Source of the DNA: JBDRLU01 sp043812795
GTDB lineage: Bacteria > Chloroflexota > Dehalococcoidia > Dehalococcoidales > UBA2162
Reading direction: 5' to 3'
Length of the DNA: 54,881 nt
Assembly (NCBI GenBank): GCA_043812795.1
Contig: JBDRLU010000005.1
Span: forward strand, 1 to 54,881
Shown: piece by piece, positions 17,895 through 27,603 of the stretch
How the letters are laid out: the number at the start of each line of letters is the position of its first letter
Numbering within the stretch: position 1 is the stretch's first letter
Notes under the pieces: generated by a model
Databases searched by the model: none
What the model saw: the letters and a program-made list of their open reading frames with translations, nothing else
Told to the model about the DNA's origin: nothing
Made by a program: the position numbers and the translations under genes

Positions 17895-19613
17895 GTGAAC
17901 AACCGGGAAATCGCCAAGGTCTTCCAGGATATTGCTGACCTGCTGGAGCTGAAGGGTGAGAACGTCTTTAAGATCAGGGCGTACCAGCGGGTGGTGCGCT
18001 CCATCGAGCACCTGCCTGTGGAACTGGAGCAACTAGTCAAGGAAGACCGCCTGCGGGAAGTGCCCGGCGTCGGCGAGGCCATCGCCAGCAAGATTAATGA
18101 GCTGGTCACTACCGGCAAGCTCGAGTATTACGAGAACCTCAAGGCTAAGTTTCCCGAAGGACTGAGCGCCCTGCTCGATATCCCCGGCGTCGGGCCGAAA
18201 ACGGCCATGCTCCTTTCCACCGAACTGGGCGTAAAGTCGGTGGACGAACTGGAAAAAGCCATCCAAGAAGGCAAAGTCGCCAACCTTTACCGCATGGGGG
18301 ATAAGACCGCCGAGAATATCCTCCGCCAGATTCAAGCAATGCGGCACAAGGAACGCCGTATCCCTCTCGGCGAGGCACTGAACCTGTTCGACGAGGTTAA
18401 AGCCGGGCTGAAGGACGTGCCCGGACTGAAAAACCTGGTGCCGGCCGGCAGCCTGCGGCGTTTTCAGGAGACCATCGGCGATATCGACCTCATGGGCACG
18501 GCCGATAACGCCACCGAAGTCATCAAAGCCTTCACTTCCCTGCCTATCGTCAAAGAAGTTATCGCCAGCGGCACCACCAAGGCCAGCGTCATTGTCGCCG
18601 GCGGCCTGCAGGTTGATTTCCGTATCGTCGAGCATGACGCCTTCGGCTCATTACTTCAATATTTTACCGGCAGCAAGCAGCACAACATCAACCTCCGCGA
18701 AAGGGCACGTCGCCAGGGACTCAGCTTATCCGAATACGGCATCACCGAAATCGCCACCGGCAAGCTGGAGAAGTACGCCACCGAAGAGGCTTTCTATGAG
18801 CAGCTGGGCCTGACCTATATCCCGCCGGAAATCAGGGAGGGTGGCAAGGAAATCGAGCGGGCGGAAAAGGGCACGCTGCCCCATCTTATCGAAATAGGCG
18901 ATATCAAGGGCGACCTCCATATCCATAGCGACTGGAGTGACGGGCGCGCCGACATGGAAACGATGGTCCAGGCGGCCAAAGCCCGGGGCTATGAATACGT
19001 GGTAATTGCCGACCACTCGGCGGGGCGGGGCATCGCCCACGGGCTGGCGGAGGATGTACTCCGCAAACAAATGGCTGAAATCAAAGCCCTCAACGAGAAA
19101 ATCAAGGGCATCCGTATGCTGGCCGGCCTCGAAGTAGATATTCGCGCCGACGGTACGCTGGATATGACCGATGACGTCCTCGGCGAACTCGACGTGGTGA
19201 CAGCTTCCGTACACTCCGGCATGAACCAGACCGAAGAGCAAATGACCCGGCGTATCCTCAAGGCCATGGAGAACCCAAACGTCGATATCGTCGGCCACCC
19301 GACGGCCCGGCTGCTGCCCGACCGCGAACCGGTGGCCGTTGACATGGAGGCTGTTTTTCAGGGGGCATTGAATACCGGTACCGCCCTGGAAATCAATGCC
19401 AGTCCCAGCCGTCTCGACCTCAAAGACATCCATATCTACCGGGCCCGAGAGCTGGGCGTGAAACTGGTCATCAACACCGATGCCCACGCCCCCGAGCATT
19501 TCGGGCTGGTACGTTTCGGGGTGGGGATAGCGCGGCGGGGCTGGTGCGAAGCCAAAGATATCTTGAATACCCGGCCGCTGGCCGAACTGCTCAAATTGCT
19601 CAAATCAGGATAA
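17895..19613 (+). CDS. polX: PolX-type DNA polymerase/3'-5' exonuclease (Pol beta-like + PHP)
   Basis: Bacterial family X DNA polymerase involved in gap filling during base-excision repair. The 572-aa protein contains an N-terminal helix-hairpin-helix 8-kDa domain (NREIAKVFQDIADLLELKGEN and PGVGPKTAMLL), the nucleotidyltransferase core with AGSLRRFQETIGDIDLM and VDFRIV (three acidic residues), and a C-terminal PHP phosphoesterase with DLHIHSDWSDG, ADHSAG, GLEVDI, VHSGM, GHPTAR and NTDAH. A GTG at 17895 has a purine-rich GAGGGGG upstream at good spacing; another GTG at 17886 would add three residues. About 70 bp separate it from secA. Confidence 0.93.
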   Translation: MNNREIAKVFQDIADLLELKGENVFKIRAYQRVVRSIEHLPVELEQLVKEDRLREVPGVGEAIASKINELVTTGKLEYYENLKAKFPEGLSALLDIPGVGPKTAMLLSTELGVKSVDELEKAIQEGKVANLYRMGDKTAENILRQIQAMRHKERRIPLGEALNLFDEVKAGLKDVPGLKNLVPAGSLRRFQETIGDIDLMGTADNATEVIKAFTSLPIVKEVIASGTTKASVIVAGGLQVDFRIVEHDAFGSLLQYFTGSKQHNINLRERARRQGLSLSEYGITEIATGKLEKYATEEAFYEQLGLTYIPPEIREGGKEIERAEKGTLPHLIEIGDIKGDLHIHSDWSDGRADMETMVQAAKARGYEYVVIADHSAGRGIAHGLAEDVLRKQMAEIKALNEKIKGIRMLAGLEVDIRADGTLDMTDDVLGELDVVTASVHSGMNQTEEQMTRRILKAMENPNVDIVGHPTARLLPDREPVAVDMEAVFQGALNTGTALEINASPSRLDLKDIHIYRARELGVKLVINTDAHAPEHFGLVRFGVGIARRGWCEAKDILNTRPLAELLKLLKSG

Positions 19614-19637
19614 TCCATCCCCTTTCCCCACCCACCT

Positions 19638-19726
19638 GTCATTCTGAGTATAGCGAAGAATCCGTGCTTTTCCCGGTGAATTGCGGATTCTTCGTCATCC
19701 CGATTATCAGGATTCCTCAGAATGAC
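19638..19726. repeat. 89-bp palindromic element (ATTCTGA type)
   Basis: Terminal arms GTCATTCTGA (19638-19647) and TCAGAATGAC (19717-19726) are exact reverse complements, and inside them GAAGAATCCG pairs with CGGATTCTTC. The same architecture occurs at 25846-25935. Together with the half copy at 19805 it fills most of the 254-bp gap between polX and the next gene. Confidence 0.75.
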
Positions 19727-19804
19727 ACTCTATCACTCGCCCCGCTTTGGTATACTATAAGTATGGGGTGTTCTGAAAACATTCATTCGTTTGTTATTCC
19801 AGAC

Positions 19805-19834
19805 TGTCATTCTGAACTTGTTTCAGAATCCAGA
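19805..19834. repeat. Half copy of the 14890 palindromic element
   Basis: GTCATTCTGAACTTG followed by TTTCAGAATCCAGA repeats the first half of the element at 14890-14951 with one or two changes, and forms an ATTCTGAA/TTCAGAAT hairpin. Confidence 0.65.
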
Positions 19835-19867
19835 AACCACTCCCGGGTGAGGAGTCCGTAATCTTTA

Positions 19868-20629
19868 ATGCCAAAAAACGAAGCAAAGCCTGAAAAACAA
19901 ACAACATCTTCTCAGCCTCCTTCAGTTATCGAAGACGAGGCCATTAAATACCTGCGGGTAGAAATTACCGGCGGCAAAAACTGGTATATCGCCCTGCTTG
20001 AGACGATGGCACGCTGGAATAAAGCGGAGGAGACTCTTGACGGGCGTTCCTACCGTTATCTTATCGCCGGTGAAGCCTTCGACTGGCTGCTGCTCGCCCA
20101 GCGCTTATGCGAAGCCGTGAAAGGCCTGCTGCCCGAAAATGAGGTACGAAATCTGCTCTTTGGTGGCACGCCGCCACTTACCTTGCCCCGGGAAAAATTC
20201 AAGGGACTTATCGGCCCGGTCAAGCACCGCCAGTATCTGAACTATTTCTATGGTATTACAGTGGAGGAGGCTTTAGTGCAGGCCGTGGAGGAAGAAGTGC
20301 GTAAGGAGCGGTGGACGTGGGGCTTCAATAAGGAACACGATACCCTCAATGAAGCTTACCGCCGCATTTATGGCACGACACGGGCCGTGCTCCTGCGGCG
20401 CTTCCGGCGGGAACAGCGTTATCCCCAGCTTAAGTCGATTACCCTCACCGAGCTTAAGGAGTTTACCTACTGGTGCTTCGAATACCGGTTCAAGAACTCC
20501 GACCAGGCACGCATGGCCAGCGATACCAAAAAGGCGCTCAACTGGCTGCATCGCAATGGCTATTCCCGGCAACCGAGCAAGAATGATTACGAAGCGGAAT
20601 TTACGGGGGCTTTTCCGGCCACGCCATAA
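19868..20629 (+). CDS. Conserved-looking protein of unknown function
   Basis: A 253-aa soluble protein that I do not recognise. The first 25 residues are Lys/Gln/Ser-rich and probably disordered. The rest is rich in aromatic and charged residues (GGKNWYIALLETMARWNKAEE, GKxYxYLIAGEAFDWLLLAQRLCEAV-like helices, RRIYGTTRAVLLRRFRREQRYP, FTYWCFEYRFKNSDQARMASDTKKALNWL). There is no signal peptide, membrane helix or metal motif. It is followed 19 bp later by a small membrane protein. Composition matches its neighbours, so it looks like a native core gene. Confidence 0.7.
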   Translation: MPKNEAKPEKQTTSSQPPSVIEDEAIKYLRVEITGGKNWYIALLETMARWNKAEETLDGRSYRYLIAGEAFDWLLLAQRLCEAVKGLLPENEVRNLLFGGTPPLTLPREKFKGLIGPVKHRQYLNYFYGITVEEALVQAVEEEVRKERWTWGFNKEHDTLNEAYRRIYGTTRAVLLRRFRREQRYPQLKSITLTELKEFTYWCFEYRFKNSDQARMASDTKKALNWLHRNGYSRQPSKNDYEAEFTGAFPATP

Positions 20630-20648
20630 AGTAATAAGGAGGTGGAAG

Positions 20649-21041
20649 ATGATACGAGGTCTAAAAGTAGTGCTGATTGTCTATGGAGCTGCCGAAATTT
20701 TGCTTGGCCTTGCTTCTATCCTGGCGCCTTACACCGTGGGGCAGATGTTCGGCCTGGGCGAGATAGAGAGCTACGTGCCCTATCTCATGGCCATGTTTGG
20801 CGGTGCCCTCATCGCCGTCTCGGTGGGGTTTATCTTCGCCGGTCTGGACCCGTTGCGGAACATTCCGCTGGTGAAACTGGCCATTTTGTGGAGTCTTCTT
20901 GGCGTGGTGACCCAGCTATATTCCGTTATTCAGGGTGCGGTTGATTTCAGCCAGGCCGGGACGGGCATTATCATGGACGCCGTTTTCGCCGCCTTATTTC
21001 TGGCCTTTTATCCCTACCGCCAGCTTAAGGCCGAAAGCTAG
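20649..21041 (+). CDS. Small four-helix membrane protein, unknown function
   Basis: A 130-aa protein with about four transmembrane segments (near residues 6-26, 42-66, 77-97 and 103-122). AAGGAGGTGG lies at ideal distance from the ATG at 20649, so I use this start rather than an in-frame extension that runs through the previous gene. It follows the 253-aa protein by 19 bp and is probably co-transcribed with it. It converges on valS, with three bases between the two stops. Confidence 0.7.
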   Translation: MIRGLKVVLIVYGAAEILLGLASILAPYTVGQMFGLGEIESYVPYLMAMFGGALIAVSVGFIFAGLDPLRNIPLVKLAILWSLLGVVTQLYSVIQGAVDFSQAGTGIIMDAVFAALFLAFYPYRQLKAES

Positions 21042-21044
21042 CCG

Positions 21045-23708
21045 TCAGGTTCGTAATCGGGCCAGTTCCTGCTTCAGGCGGGCCAGCTTGTCCTGTCGCT
21101 CGGCGAGCTTTTCTCGTTCCTTGGCTACGATGGGGGCCGGGGCACGGGTCAGGAAGGCATTGTCACTGAGGCGGGTCTCCAGTCGGGCGACTTCGGCCTG
21201 GCCCTGCTCGATTTCGGCGGTGAGGCGCTTTTGTTCGGCGGCTAAATCGACCATGCTGGACATCGGGATGACTACCTCGGCCTCTTTCAATACCAGCACC
21301 AGGGTATTTTCCCGGGTAGCGCTTGTGCGTGCAGCCGAAGAAATGGTGATAGGCCTAGCCCGCGCCAGGATCTCGATAGCCTGGGAGTAGGGAGTAATCG
21401 ACTCAGCCAGCTTGCCGCTATAGATTTGGGCTTCAATCCAGCGGGCGCTCTCGACATTGTGTTCGGCACGGACATTGCGCAGGCTGCGCGTGATTTCGAT
21501 AACCGTTTCCATCACCCGCTCGGCTTCGGGGTCAACAGCCTTTGTGTCGGCTTTGGGGTAAGCCGAGACCATGATGGACTCGCTTTTCTTCCTTCCGAAC
21601 GACCTCAGGCTCTGCCAGAGCTCCTCGGTGAGGAAAGGCATAAAGGGATGGAGGAGACGCAGGCTGGTCTCCAGAACGTGCACCAGCACCGGACTCGGCG
21701 AAAGCCCGGCGGCACGGTAGCGGATTTTGGCCAGCTCGATATACCAGTCGCAATACTCGCTCCAGAGGAAGTCGTAGATTGTCTTCTGGGCTTCCTCGAA
21801 GCGGAAGTCTTTCATGGCTTTATTGACTTCGGCGACGGTGCGGTTCAACCGGCTCAAAATCCAGCGGTCTTCGGTGGGCAGCTCGTTCCGCCGGATGGTT
21901 GTCCCCCGGTGCGAGTCGGCCTCGACACTCCGCACCACAAAGCGGGTGGCGTTCCACAGTTTATTGGCAAAGTTACGGCCGGCTTCCAGTTTGGCCGCGG
22001 TCAACTTGCTGTCGTTGCCGGGTGAAGTACCGGTGATGATGGCAAAGCGCAGGGCATCGGTACCGTACTGCTCCAGAGTATCGAGCGGGTTGAGCACGTT
22101 ACCTTTGACCTTGCTCATTTTCTGGCCGCTCTCGTCGCGGATAAGGCCGTGGAGATAGACGTAGCGGAAGGGAATATCATGCACGTTTTCCAGCCCCATG
22201 ATAATCATCCGCGCCACCCAGAAAAAGAGAATATCGTAGGCCGTCTCCATGACAGCCGTCGGGTAGAAATAAAGCAAGTCTTGCGTCGGCTGCGGCCAGC
22301 CGAGAGTCGAATGCGTCCAGAGCGCCGAACTGAACCAAGTATCGAGGACATCATTGTCCTGCTCAATCTTACTTGAGCCGCAGTGCTGGCAGGTCTTCGG
22401 TTCATCGACGGCAACGGTGAGCTTTCCGCAGTCACGGCAGTACCAGACCGGGATGCGGTGTCCCCACCACAACTGGCGGCTAATGCACCAATCACGGATA
22501 TTTTCCATCCAGTTGAGATAGACCTTGGCGAAATGGTCGGGGATGATGGTGATGTGCCCGCTCGTGACGGCCTTAATCGCCGGTTTAGCCAGCGGTTCCA
22601 TTTTCATAAACCATTGCTCGCTGGCGAGCGGCTCGACGATGGTCTGGCAGCGCTGGCAATGCCCGACGGCATGAGAATAAGGTTCGAGTTTGACCAGCAG
22701 CCCTTCTTTATCGAGGTCGGCCAAGATAGCCTCGCGGCAGGCGAAACGGTCCATGCCGCGATAGGGGCCGGCGTTCTCGTTCATGGTAGCATCGGGATTG
22801 AGAATATTGATAACAGCCAGGTTGTGCCGCTGGGCGACTTCGAAGTCCACCGGGTCGTGGGCGGGGGTGATTTTAACGGCGCCGGTGCCGAAGGCGGGGT
22901 CGACGGCGTCATCGCCGATAATAGGGATAGCCCGGTTCACTATCGGGAGAATAACGTTCTTACCTAACACGTCCTTGAAGCGTTCGTCGTTGGGATTGAC
23001 GGCCACAGCGGTATCGCCGACGATGGTCTCGGGGCGGGTGGTGGCAACGGTAATAAAGCCATCGCTATCGGCCAGATGGTAGCGGACGTAATACAGATGG
23101 CCGGTAAGGTCTTTGTGGTCGACTTCCAGGTCGGAAAGGGCGGTCGAGCAACGCGGGCACCAGTTGATAATCCGCTTGCCCTTGTAAATCAGGCCCTTGT
23201 TGTAGAGATTGACGAAAGTCGTCCGTACGGCCAGGCTCGGCCCCTCGTCCAGGGTAAAACGCTCACGCGACCAGTCGCAGGAGATACCGAGTCTCTGGTG
23301 CTGGCCGGTAATGGTATGGCGGTAGCTATTGGCCCATTGCCACATCCGCTCGACGAACTTGTCACGGCCCAGTTGCTGGCGGGTGGTGCCTTCTTTCGCC
23401 AGTATCCTCTCGACGACCACCTGGGCGGCGATACCGGCATGGTCGACCCCGGGCAGCCATAAGGTTGGGTCGCCTTTCATGCGGTGCCAGCGAATCATGA
23501 TATCTTCCAGCGTGGCGGTCAGGGCATGCCCGATGTGGAGTTCGCCGGTGATATTGGGCGGCGGCATGATGATAACGAAGGGCTTTTTCTTCGGGTCGAT
23601 TTTCGGGGTAAAATAGCCTTTCTCCAGCCAGAACTGATACCACTTTTCCTCCACGCTCTTGGCCTGGTAGGCCTTGGCCATTTCGTCTGATTTTGGTTTT
23701 TCGGTCAT
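21045..23708 (-). CDS. valS: Valyl-tRNA synthetase
   Basis: Class I aminoacyl-tRNA synthetase charging tRNA-Val, with editing of threonine. The 887-aa protein shows the HIGH motif in GELHIGHALTATLED, the editing domain with GTGAVKITPAHDP, a zinc-like CRDCG...CQHCG insert, DVLDTWFSSALW, and the KMSKS-loop as GQKMSKVKGN, where the last serine is valine. The C-terminal 65 residues form the tRNA-binding coiled coil. The ATG at 23708 (MTEKPKSDEM) follows AAAGGGTG; an upstream TTG is less likely. The gene is 119 bp upstream-separated from coaBC on the same strand. Confidence 0.96.
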   Translation of the reverse strand: MTEKPKSDEMAKAYQAKSVEEKWYQFWLEKGYFTPKIDPKKKPFVIIMPPPNITGELHIGHALTATLEDIMIRWHRMKGDPTLWLPGVDHAGIAAQVVVERILAKEGTTRQQLGRDKFVERMWQWANSYRHTITGQHQRLGISCDWSRERFTLDEGPSLAVRTTFVNLYNKGLIYKGKRIINWCPRCSTALSDLEVDHKDLTGHLYYVRYHLADSDGFITVATTRPETIVGDTAVAVNPNDERFKDVLGKNVILPIVNRAIPIIGDDAVDPAFGTGAVKITPAHDPVDFEVAQRHNLAVINILNPDATMNENAGPYRGMDRFACREAILADLDKEGLLVKLEPYSHAVGHCQRCQTIVEPLASEQWFMKMEPLAKPAIKAVTSGHITIIPDHFAKVYLNWMENIRDWCISRQLWWGHRIPVWYCRDCGKLTVAVDEPKTCQHCGSSKIEQDNDVLDTWFSSALWTHSTLGWPQPTQDLLYFYPTAVMETAYDILFFWVARMIIMGLENVHDIPFRYVYLHGLIRDESGQKMSKVKGNVLNPLDTLEQYGTDALRFAIITGTSPGNDSKLTAAKLEAGRNFANKLWNATRFVVRSVEADSHRGTTIRRNELPTEDRWILSRLNRTVAEVNKAMKDFRFEEAQKTIYDFLWSEYCDWYIELAKIRYRAAGLSPSPVLVHVLETSLRLLHPFMPFLTEELWQSLRSFGRKKSESIMVSAYPKADTKAVDPEAERVMETVIEITRSLRNVRAEHNVESARWIEAQIYSGKLAESITPYSQAIEILARARPITISSAARTSATRENTLVLVLKEAEVVIPMSSMVDLAAEQKRLTAEIEQGQAEVARLETRLSDNAFLTRAPAPIVAKEREKLAERQDKLARLKQELARLRT

Positions 23709-23827
23709 CTTCACCCTTTCATTGCACAAGCTGTCAACTAACAACTTAATAGTACAGTATTGGTTTCTAACTCCATTTCGTGCCTCTATAACAGTTGACT
23801 GATACCGAGGTTATATTTCCGCGTTTC

Positions 23828-25042
23828 CTACACTTCCCTCTTCCCCTTCTTCCCCAGCAAACTCACCACTTTATCCAGTATCTTATCAGCGGCGTCGCGT
23901 TTGGCCATGAGGGGTAGGGTTTCGGTCTTGCCGTCGGGGGTGGCTAAAATTATCCGGTTGGTATCGACGCCAAAGCCGCTATCGGGGGCGGTAATATCGT
24001 TGGCGGCAACAAGGTCGAGTTTCTTTTTGGTCAGTTCTTCTCTAGCGTGTTCAATCAGTTTTTTCTTTTCTTCGGCGGCAAAGCCAACCCGCAGGAAATT
24101 GCCTTTGACCTCACCCAGTATGTCCGGCGTCCGCACCAGGTCCAGTGTCAGTTCTTTACCCGCCACGGACTTCTTGATTTTGTGTTCGGCCAGGCTCTTT
24201 GGCATATAGTCGGCCACAGCGGCGGTCATAATCAAGACGTCAGACTTAGCCGTAGCTTTGGTGACGGCGGCTTTCATTTCCGCGGCACTGACCACACGCT
24301 TGACTTCCATCCCCACCGGGTCGGGCAGGGTGCTCGGCCCAAGGACAAGCGTCACTTTCGCCCCTCTATCCCGGGCGGCTTCCGCCATGGCCACGCCCAT
24401 TTTCCCCGAAGACCGGTTACCGATATAGCGGACGGGGTCGATACTTTCCTGGGTAGGCCCAGCAGTGACGACGATGCGTTTGCCCGCCAGATCATCGTTT
24501 CTCCCCAGTACCATTTTAATCGTAGCCAGTATGGTCTCATTCTCGGCAAGGCGTCCCTTCCCCATTCTCCCCGAGGCCAGGCGACCATAGCCCGGCTCGA
24601 CAATGACAAAACCCCTCGCTTTAAGTTTGGCGAGGTTTTCCTGCGTGATGCTATTTTCAAACATATTGACGTTCATGGCCGGGGCCAGGATGACCGGCGC
24701 CGTGGTGGCGAGCACGGTAGCGGTCAGCGAATCATCGGCGATACCGGCTGCCAGCTTGGCGATAACGTTAGCCGTGACCGGCGCGATGACGACGACGTCG
24801 GCGGCTTCAGCCAGCGCCACGTGCTCGATGCTGAACTCGGAGGCGAGGTCCCACATGCTGGTCACCACCTGCCGGTGGGTCAGGCTACGAATGGTCAGCG
24901 GCGTAATAAACTTCGTTGCCGACTCGGTCATAATCGTTTCCACGTTGGCCCCGGCCTGGGTCAGCTTGCTGGCCAGGTCGGCTGCCTTGTAAGCGGCAAT
25001 GCTACCGGTAATGCCCAGGACGATGGTCTTGTTCGCAAGCAT
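23828..25042 (-). CDS. coaBC: Bifunctional phosphopantothenoylcysteine decarboxylase/ligase
   Basis: Two steps of coenzyme A synthesis. The N-terminal CoaC half (about residues 1-180) binds FMN (LGITGSIAAYKAADLASKL), has the catalytic histidine in IEHVALAEAADVVVIAPVTANVI and the PAMNVNM motif. The CoaB half (about 185-404) begins RIVVTAGPTQESIDPVRYIGNRSSGKMG and carries the nucleotide-binding and substrate loops (MTAAVADYMPK). Its Shine-Dalgarno is embedded in the last codons of coaX, five bases away, so both CoA enzymes are translationally coupled. Confidence 0.96.
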   Translation of the reverse strand: MLANKTIVLGITGSIAAYKAADLASKLTQAGANVETIMTESATKFITPLTIRSLTHRQVVTSMWDLASEFSIEHVALAEAADVVVIAPVTANVIAKLAAGIADDSLTATVLATTAPVILAPAMNVNMFENSITQENLAKLKARGFVIVEPGYGRLASGRMGKGRLAENETILATIKMVLGRNDDLAGKRIVVTAGPTQESIDPVRYIGNRSSGKMGVAMAEAARDRGAKVTLVLGPSTLPDPVGMEVKRVVSAAEMKAAVTKATAKSDVLIMTAAVADYMPKSLAEHKIKKSVAGKELTLDLVRTPDILGEVKGNFLRVGFAAEEKKKLIEHAREELTKKKLDLVAANDITAPDSGFGVDTNRIILATPDGKTETLPLMAKRDAADKILDKVVSLLGKKGKREV

Positions 25043-25046
25043 GTTA

Positions 25047-25826
25047 CTACCTCCTCGGTTCAGACTGGTTCATCTCGTAGATGAGTCTTAACCCGACCAG
25101 CGTTATATCCGGCTCGACTTTATCGATGGCCTTAGTCTCTTTAGCGATAAGTCCGGCATAGCCACCGGTAGCCACCACCAGTGCCTTCTCGCCCAGTTCC
25201 TGGTCAATACGGGCGACAATACCTTCAATGAGCCCCACGTAGCCAAAGACAATTCCGGATTGCATGGCGTTAACGGTATTGCTGCCGATGGCGTACTTGG
25301 GGCGAACCAGGCCCACGCGCGGTAGCGCCGACGTCCGCGTGTAGAGGGCTTCCGCCGAAATGGCAATACCCGGCGCGATGGCGCCCCCGATGTAGTCGCC
25401 TTCTTTCGAGACCACGTCGAAGGTGGTAGCCGTCCCCATATCGATAATGATAAGGGCGCCGCCGTAAAGATGATGGGCCGCGGCGGCATTGACGATGCGG
25501 TCGGTGCCGACTTCTCTCGGGTTGTCCATGCGGATGCGGACGCCGGTCTTCACGCCGGGTTCGATGACCAGCGGCTCGGTATGGAGGTAGCGCTGGCAAA
25601 GTTCATCCCACGGACGGAGCAGAGGCGGGACGACCGAACAGAGTGCCACCGCATTAATATCGGATACCTTTAGTCCCTCGTGTTGCAGCAGGGTCAGCAG
25701 CAGAGCGGCGTATTCATCCGACATTTCGTGCACGTCGGTGGCCATCCGCCACGTTGCCTTCAGCTTCTCGCCGTCAAAGACGCCTAAAACGATATTAGTA
25801 TTGCCGATATCAACGGCCAGTAACAT
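25047..25826 (-). CDS. coaX: Type III pantothenate kinase
   Basis: First committed step of coenzyme A synthesis. The 259-aa ASKHA-fold kinase has the phosphate loop AVDIGNTNIVLG at the N-terminus, GTDRIVNAAAAHHLYGG, the second phosphate motif IDMGTATTFDVV and GGAIAPGI. I start at the ATG at 25826 because homology begins there and GGAG lies 12 bases upstream; the longer open frame would read through a palindromic repeat. It sits directly upstream of coaBC, grouping pantothenate activation with the next two CoA steps. Confidence 0.95.
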   Translation of the reverse strand: MLLAVDIGNTNIVLGVFDGEKLKATWRMATDVHEMSDEYAALLLTLLQHEGLKVSDINAVALCSVVPPLLRPWDELCQRYLHTEPLVIEPGVKTGVRIRMDNPREVGTDRIVNAAAAHHLYGGALIIIDMGTATTFDVVSKEGDYIGGAIAPGIAISAEALYTRTSALPRVGLVRPKYAIGSNTVNAMQSGIVFGYVGLIEGIVARIDQELGEKALVVATGGYAGLIAKETKAIDKVEPDITLVGLRLIYEMNQSEPRR

Positions 25827-25845
25827 ATTTTTCTCTTTCTCCTTT

Positions 25846-25935
25846 GTCATTCTGAGGAGTCCTTCTTTGGAAGAACGACAAAGAATCCGTAGTTTCAACA
25901 GCGGATAACGGATTCTTTGCTTCGCTCAGAATGCC
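25846..25935. repeat. 90-bp palindromic element (ATTCTGA type) upstream of coaX
   Basis: GTCATTCTGAG at the left end pairs with CTCAGAATG at the right end (right arm has one change in GAATGAC), and AAAGAATCCG pairs with CGGATTCTTT inside. Same design as 19638-19726. It fills the nnrD-coaX gap and would lie in the coaX 5' leader if the genes are co-transcribed. Confidence 0.7.
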
Positions 25936-25952
25936 ATTTTAAAAAGAACCTC

Positions 25953-27506
25953 TTATCGTTCCTTTATTTGTTTAACAGCCACCGGTAACTCGGGCAAAAG
26001 GTCGGAGGCGAGCATGCCGGTGTCACCCAGTTTATCTTTGACCAGTTCACCCGCCTCGCCGTGCAAATAGACGCCGCCGGCAGCGGCATCGAAAAAGCTC
26101 AAGCCCTGTGCCAGCAGTCCAGCAATAACCCCGCTCAGGACATCGCCGGTACCGGCCGAAGCCAGTCCCGCGTTGACGAAAGGACTGACTCGAACCTGAC
26201 CGCCGGGTCCCGCCACCATGGTATAAGCTCCCTTCAAGACAATCGTTTTGTGCCACTCCCGGGCTACCCGTCGGGCCACCCCCATTCTATCCGATTGTAT
26301 TTCCCCCACGGACAACCCGGTCAGCCGGGACATTTCTCCCGGGTGCGGAGTTAGTATAGCATCGTCGGGTAGCTGCTGCCACCATTGCGGGATTTTAGCC
26401 AGTGCGTTCAGAGCATCGGCATCGATGACCAGGCGACGGTCCGGTTTTAGTTCAAAGATAGTGGACTCGATAAACCGGGCGACCGGCCGGCTCTGTCCCA
26501 GCCCGCAACCGATAAGCAGGACATCGGTATCACTCAATTCGTGGCTTACCACCTTCGTGGCTTCGGGCGAGATAATACCATGGCGGGATTCGGACAATGG
26601 TAGATACGTTACCTCGGTCAGCTTCGAGGCTAAGACAGGCAGCAGGCTGGAGGCGGTTGCAAGGGTGACCAGCCCGGCACCGGCCCGGCTGGCCCCGCTG
26701 CAGGCCAAGTAAGCCGCACCGATATAGTTGATTGAACCGGCCACCACCAGCACCCGCCCGAATGTCCCTTTGTTGGCGCTGAGCGGACGCCGGGGCAGGA
26801 CTGACTTTACCCACCCATCGGTCATCAACTCGGTAGTGGCCGTTGCGGCCAGAGCGGCGGGGATACCGATATCCACCACCGTTATTTTGCCGGCCCGTTC
26901 CGCCCCGGGGAAGTTGAACAGGCCCGGCTTGGGAAAGCCGAGAGTGATGGTGTTATCTACATAGAGGCAGGCCGGGTCAACGGCGCCGGTATCGGCATTA
27001 AGCCCCGAAGGTAAATCTAAAGCAATGAGGCGGAGCGAGGGTCGTTGCTCTTTAGCCTGTCTCACCTTATCCAGGATTTTGACGAAAAAGTCGCCAAGGG
27101 GGCGGCTCTGACCGGTACCGAAGATAGCATCGATAACCACCGTCGCCGACAACAGTAGTTTATCCAGCTGGTCAAAGTTATCGTCCTGTTTTGCCTCAAT
27201 ACAAGTGATGTCACGCTGCCTTATCAGTCCGAGGTTCGGGTCGTTGGCTGGCCGCTGGGCGCACAGGTACAGGCTGACCGGAGTATCCAAATCATGAAAG
27301 TAGCGGGCGGCCACCAGCCCATCCCCACCATTATTGCCCGGCCCGACGAGTACCAAGACGTGCTGACCGACCATAGTGCTCAGAATGTGTTTTGTTGCCT
27401 CGGCGACGGCCTTACCGGCATTCTCCATGAGCATGCTGGTCGGCAGGCCGGCCCTGGCAGCTGCCTGTTCAGCCTGGCGCATCTGGTCAACAGTCAGGAT
27501 TTTCAC
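25953..27506 (-). CDS. nnrD: Bifunctional NAD(P)H-hydrate epimerase/ADP-dependent dehydratase
   Basis: Repairs hydrated, inactive NAD(P)H. The 517-aa protein has an N-terminal YjeF_N epimerase domain (about 1-215; MKILTVDQMRQAEQ, GPGNNGGDGLVAARYF, LDLPSGLNADTG) and a C-terminal ribokinase-like dehydratase domain (about 230-517; LTPHPGEMSRLTG, NAGLASAGTGDVLSGVIAGLLAQG). The fused arrangement is the usual bacterial one. No strong Shine-Dalgarno is seen before the ATG. Confidence 0.95.
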   Translation of the reverse strand: MKILTVDQMRQAEQAAARAGLPTSMLMENAGKAVAEATKHILSTMVGQHVLVLVGPGNNGGDGLVAARYFHDLDTPVSLYLCAQRPANDPNLGLIRQRDITCIEAKQDDNFDQLDKLLLSATVVIDAIFGTGQSRPLGDFFVKILDKVRQAKEQRPSLRLIALDLPSGLNADTGAVDPACLYVDNTITLGFPKPGLFNFPGAERAGKITVVDIGIPAALAATATTELMTDGWVKSVLPRRPLSANKGTFGRVLVVAGSINYIGAAYLACSGASRAGAGLVTLATASSLLPVLASKLTEVTYLPLSESRHGIISPEATKVVSHELSDTDVLLIGCGLGQSRPVARFIESTIFELKPDRRLVIDADALNALAKIPQWWQQLPDDAILTPHPGEMSRLTGLSVGEIQSDRMGVARRVAREWHKTIVLKGAYTMVAGPGGQVRVSPFVNAGLASAGTGDVLSGVIAGLLAQGLSFFDAAAGGVYLHGEAGELVKDKLGDTGMLASDLLPELPVAVKQIKER

Positions 27507-27603
27507 ACAAAACCCCTCGCCTAAACTTTTACTGAAGTGTACAGTAAGCTGAGATTGTGGTCAAGGAGTTTTGGAGTGCGTACCCGAATCTTGCCTCGTA
27601 GGT

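Noticed and set aside
20349..20648. N-terminal extension of the 130-aa membrane protein
   Set aside because: It overlaps the 253-aa gene in another frame and lacks similarity; the ATG at 20649 has an ideal ribosome-binding site.
21045..23708. KMSKV in place of KMSKS in valS as a loss-of-function sign
   Set aside because: The last position of this loop varies among class I synthetases and everything else is intact.
24047..25084. 345-aa + strand gene opposite coaBC
   Set aside because: Shadow frame of coaBC without any family motif.
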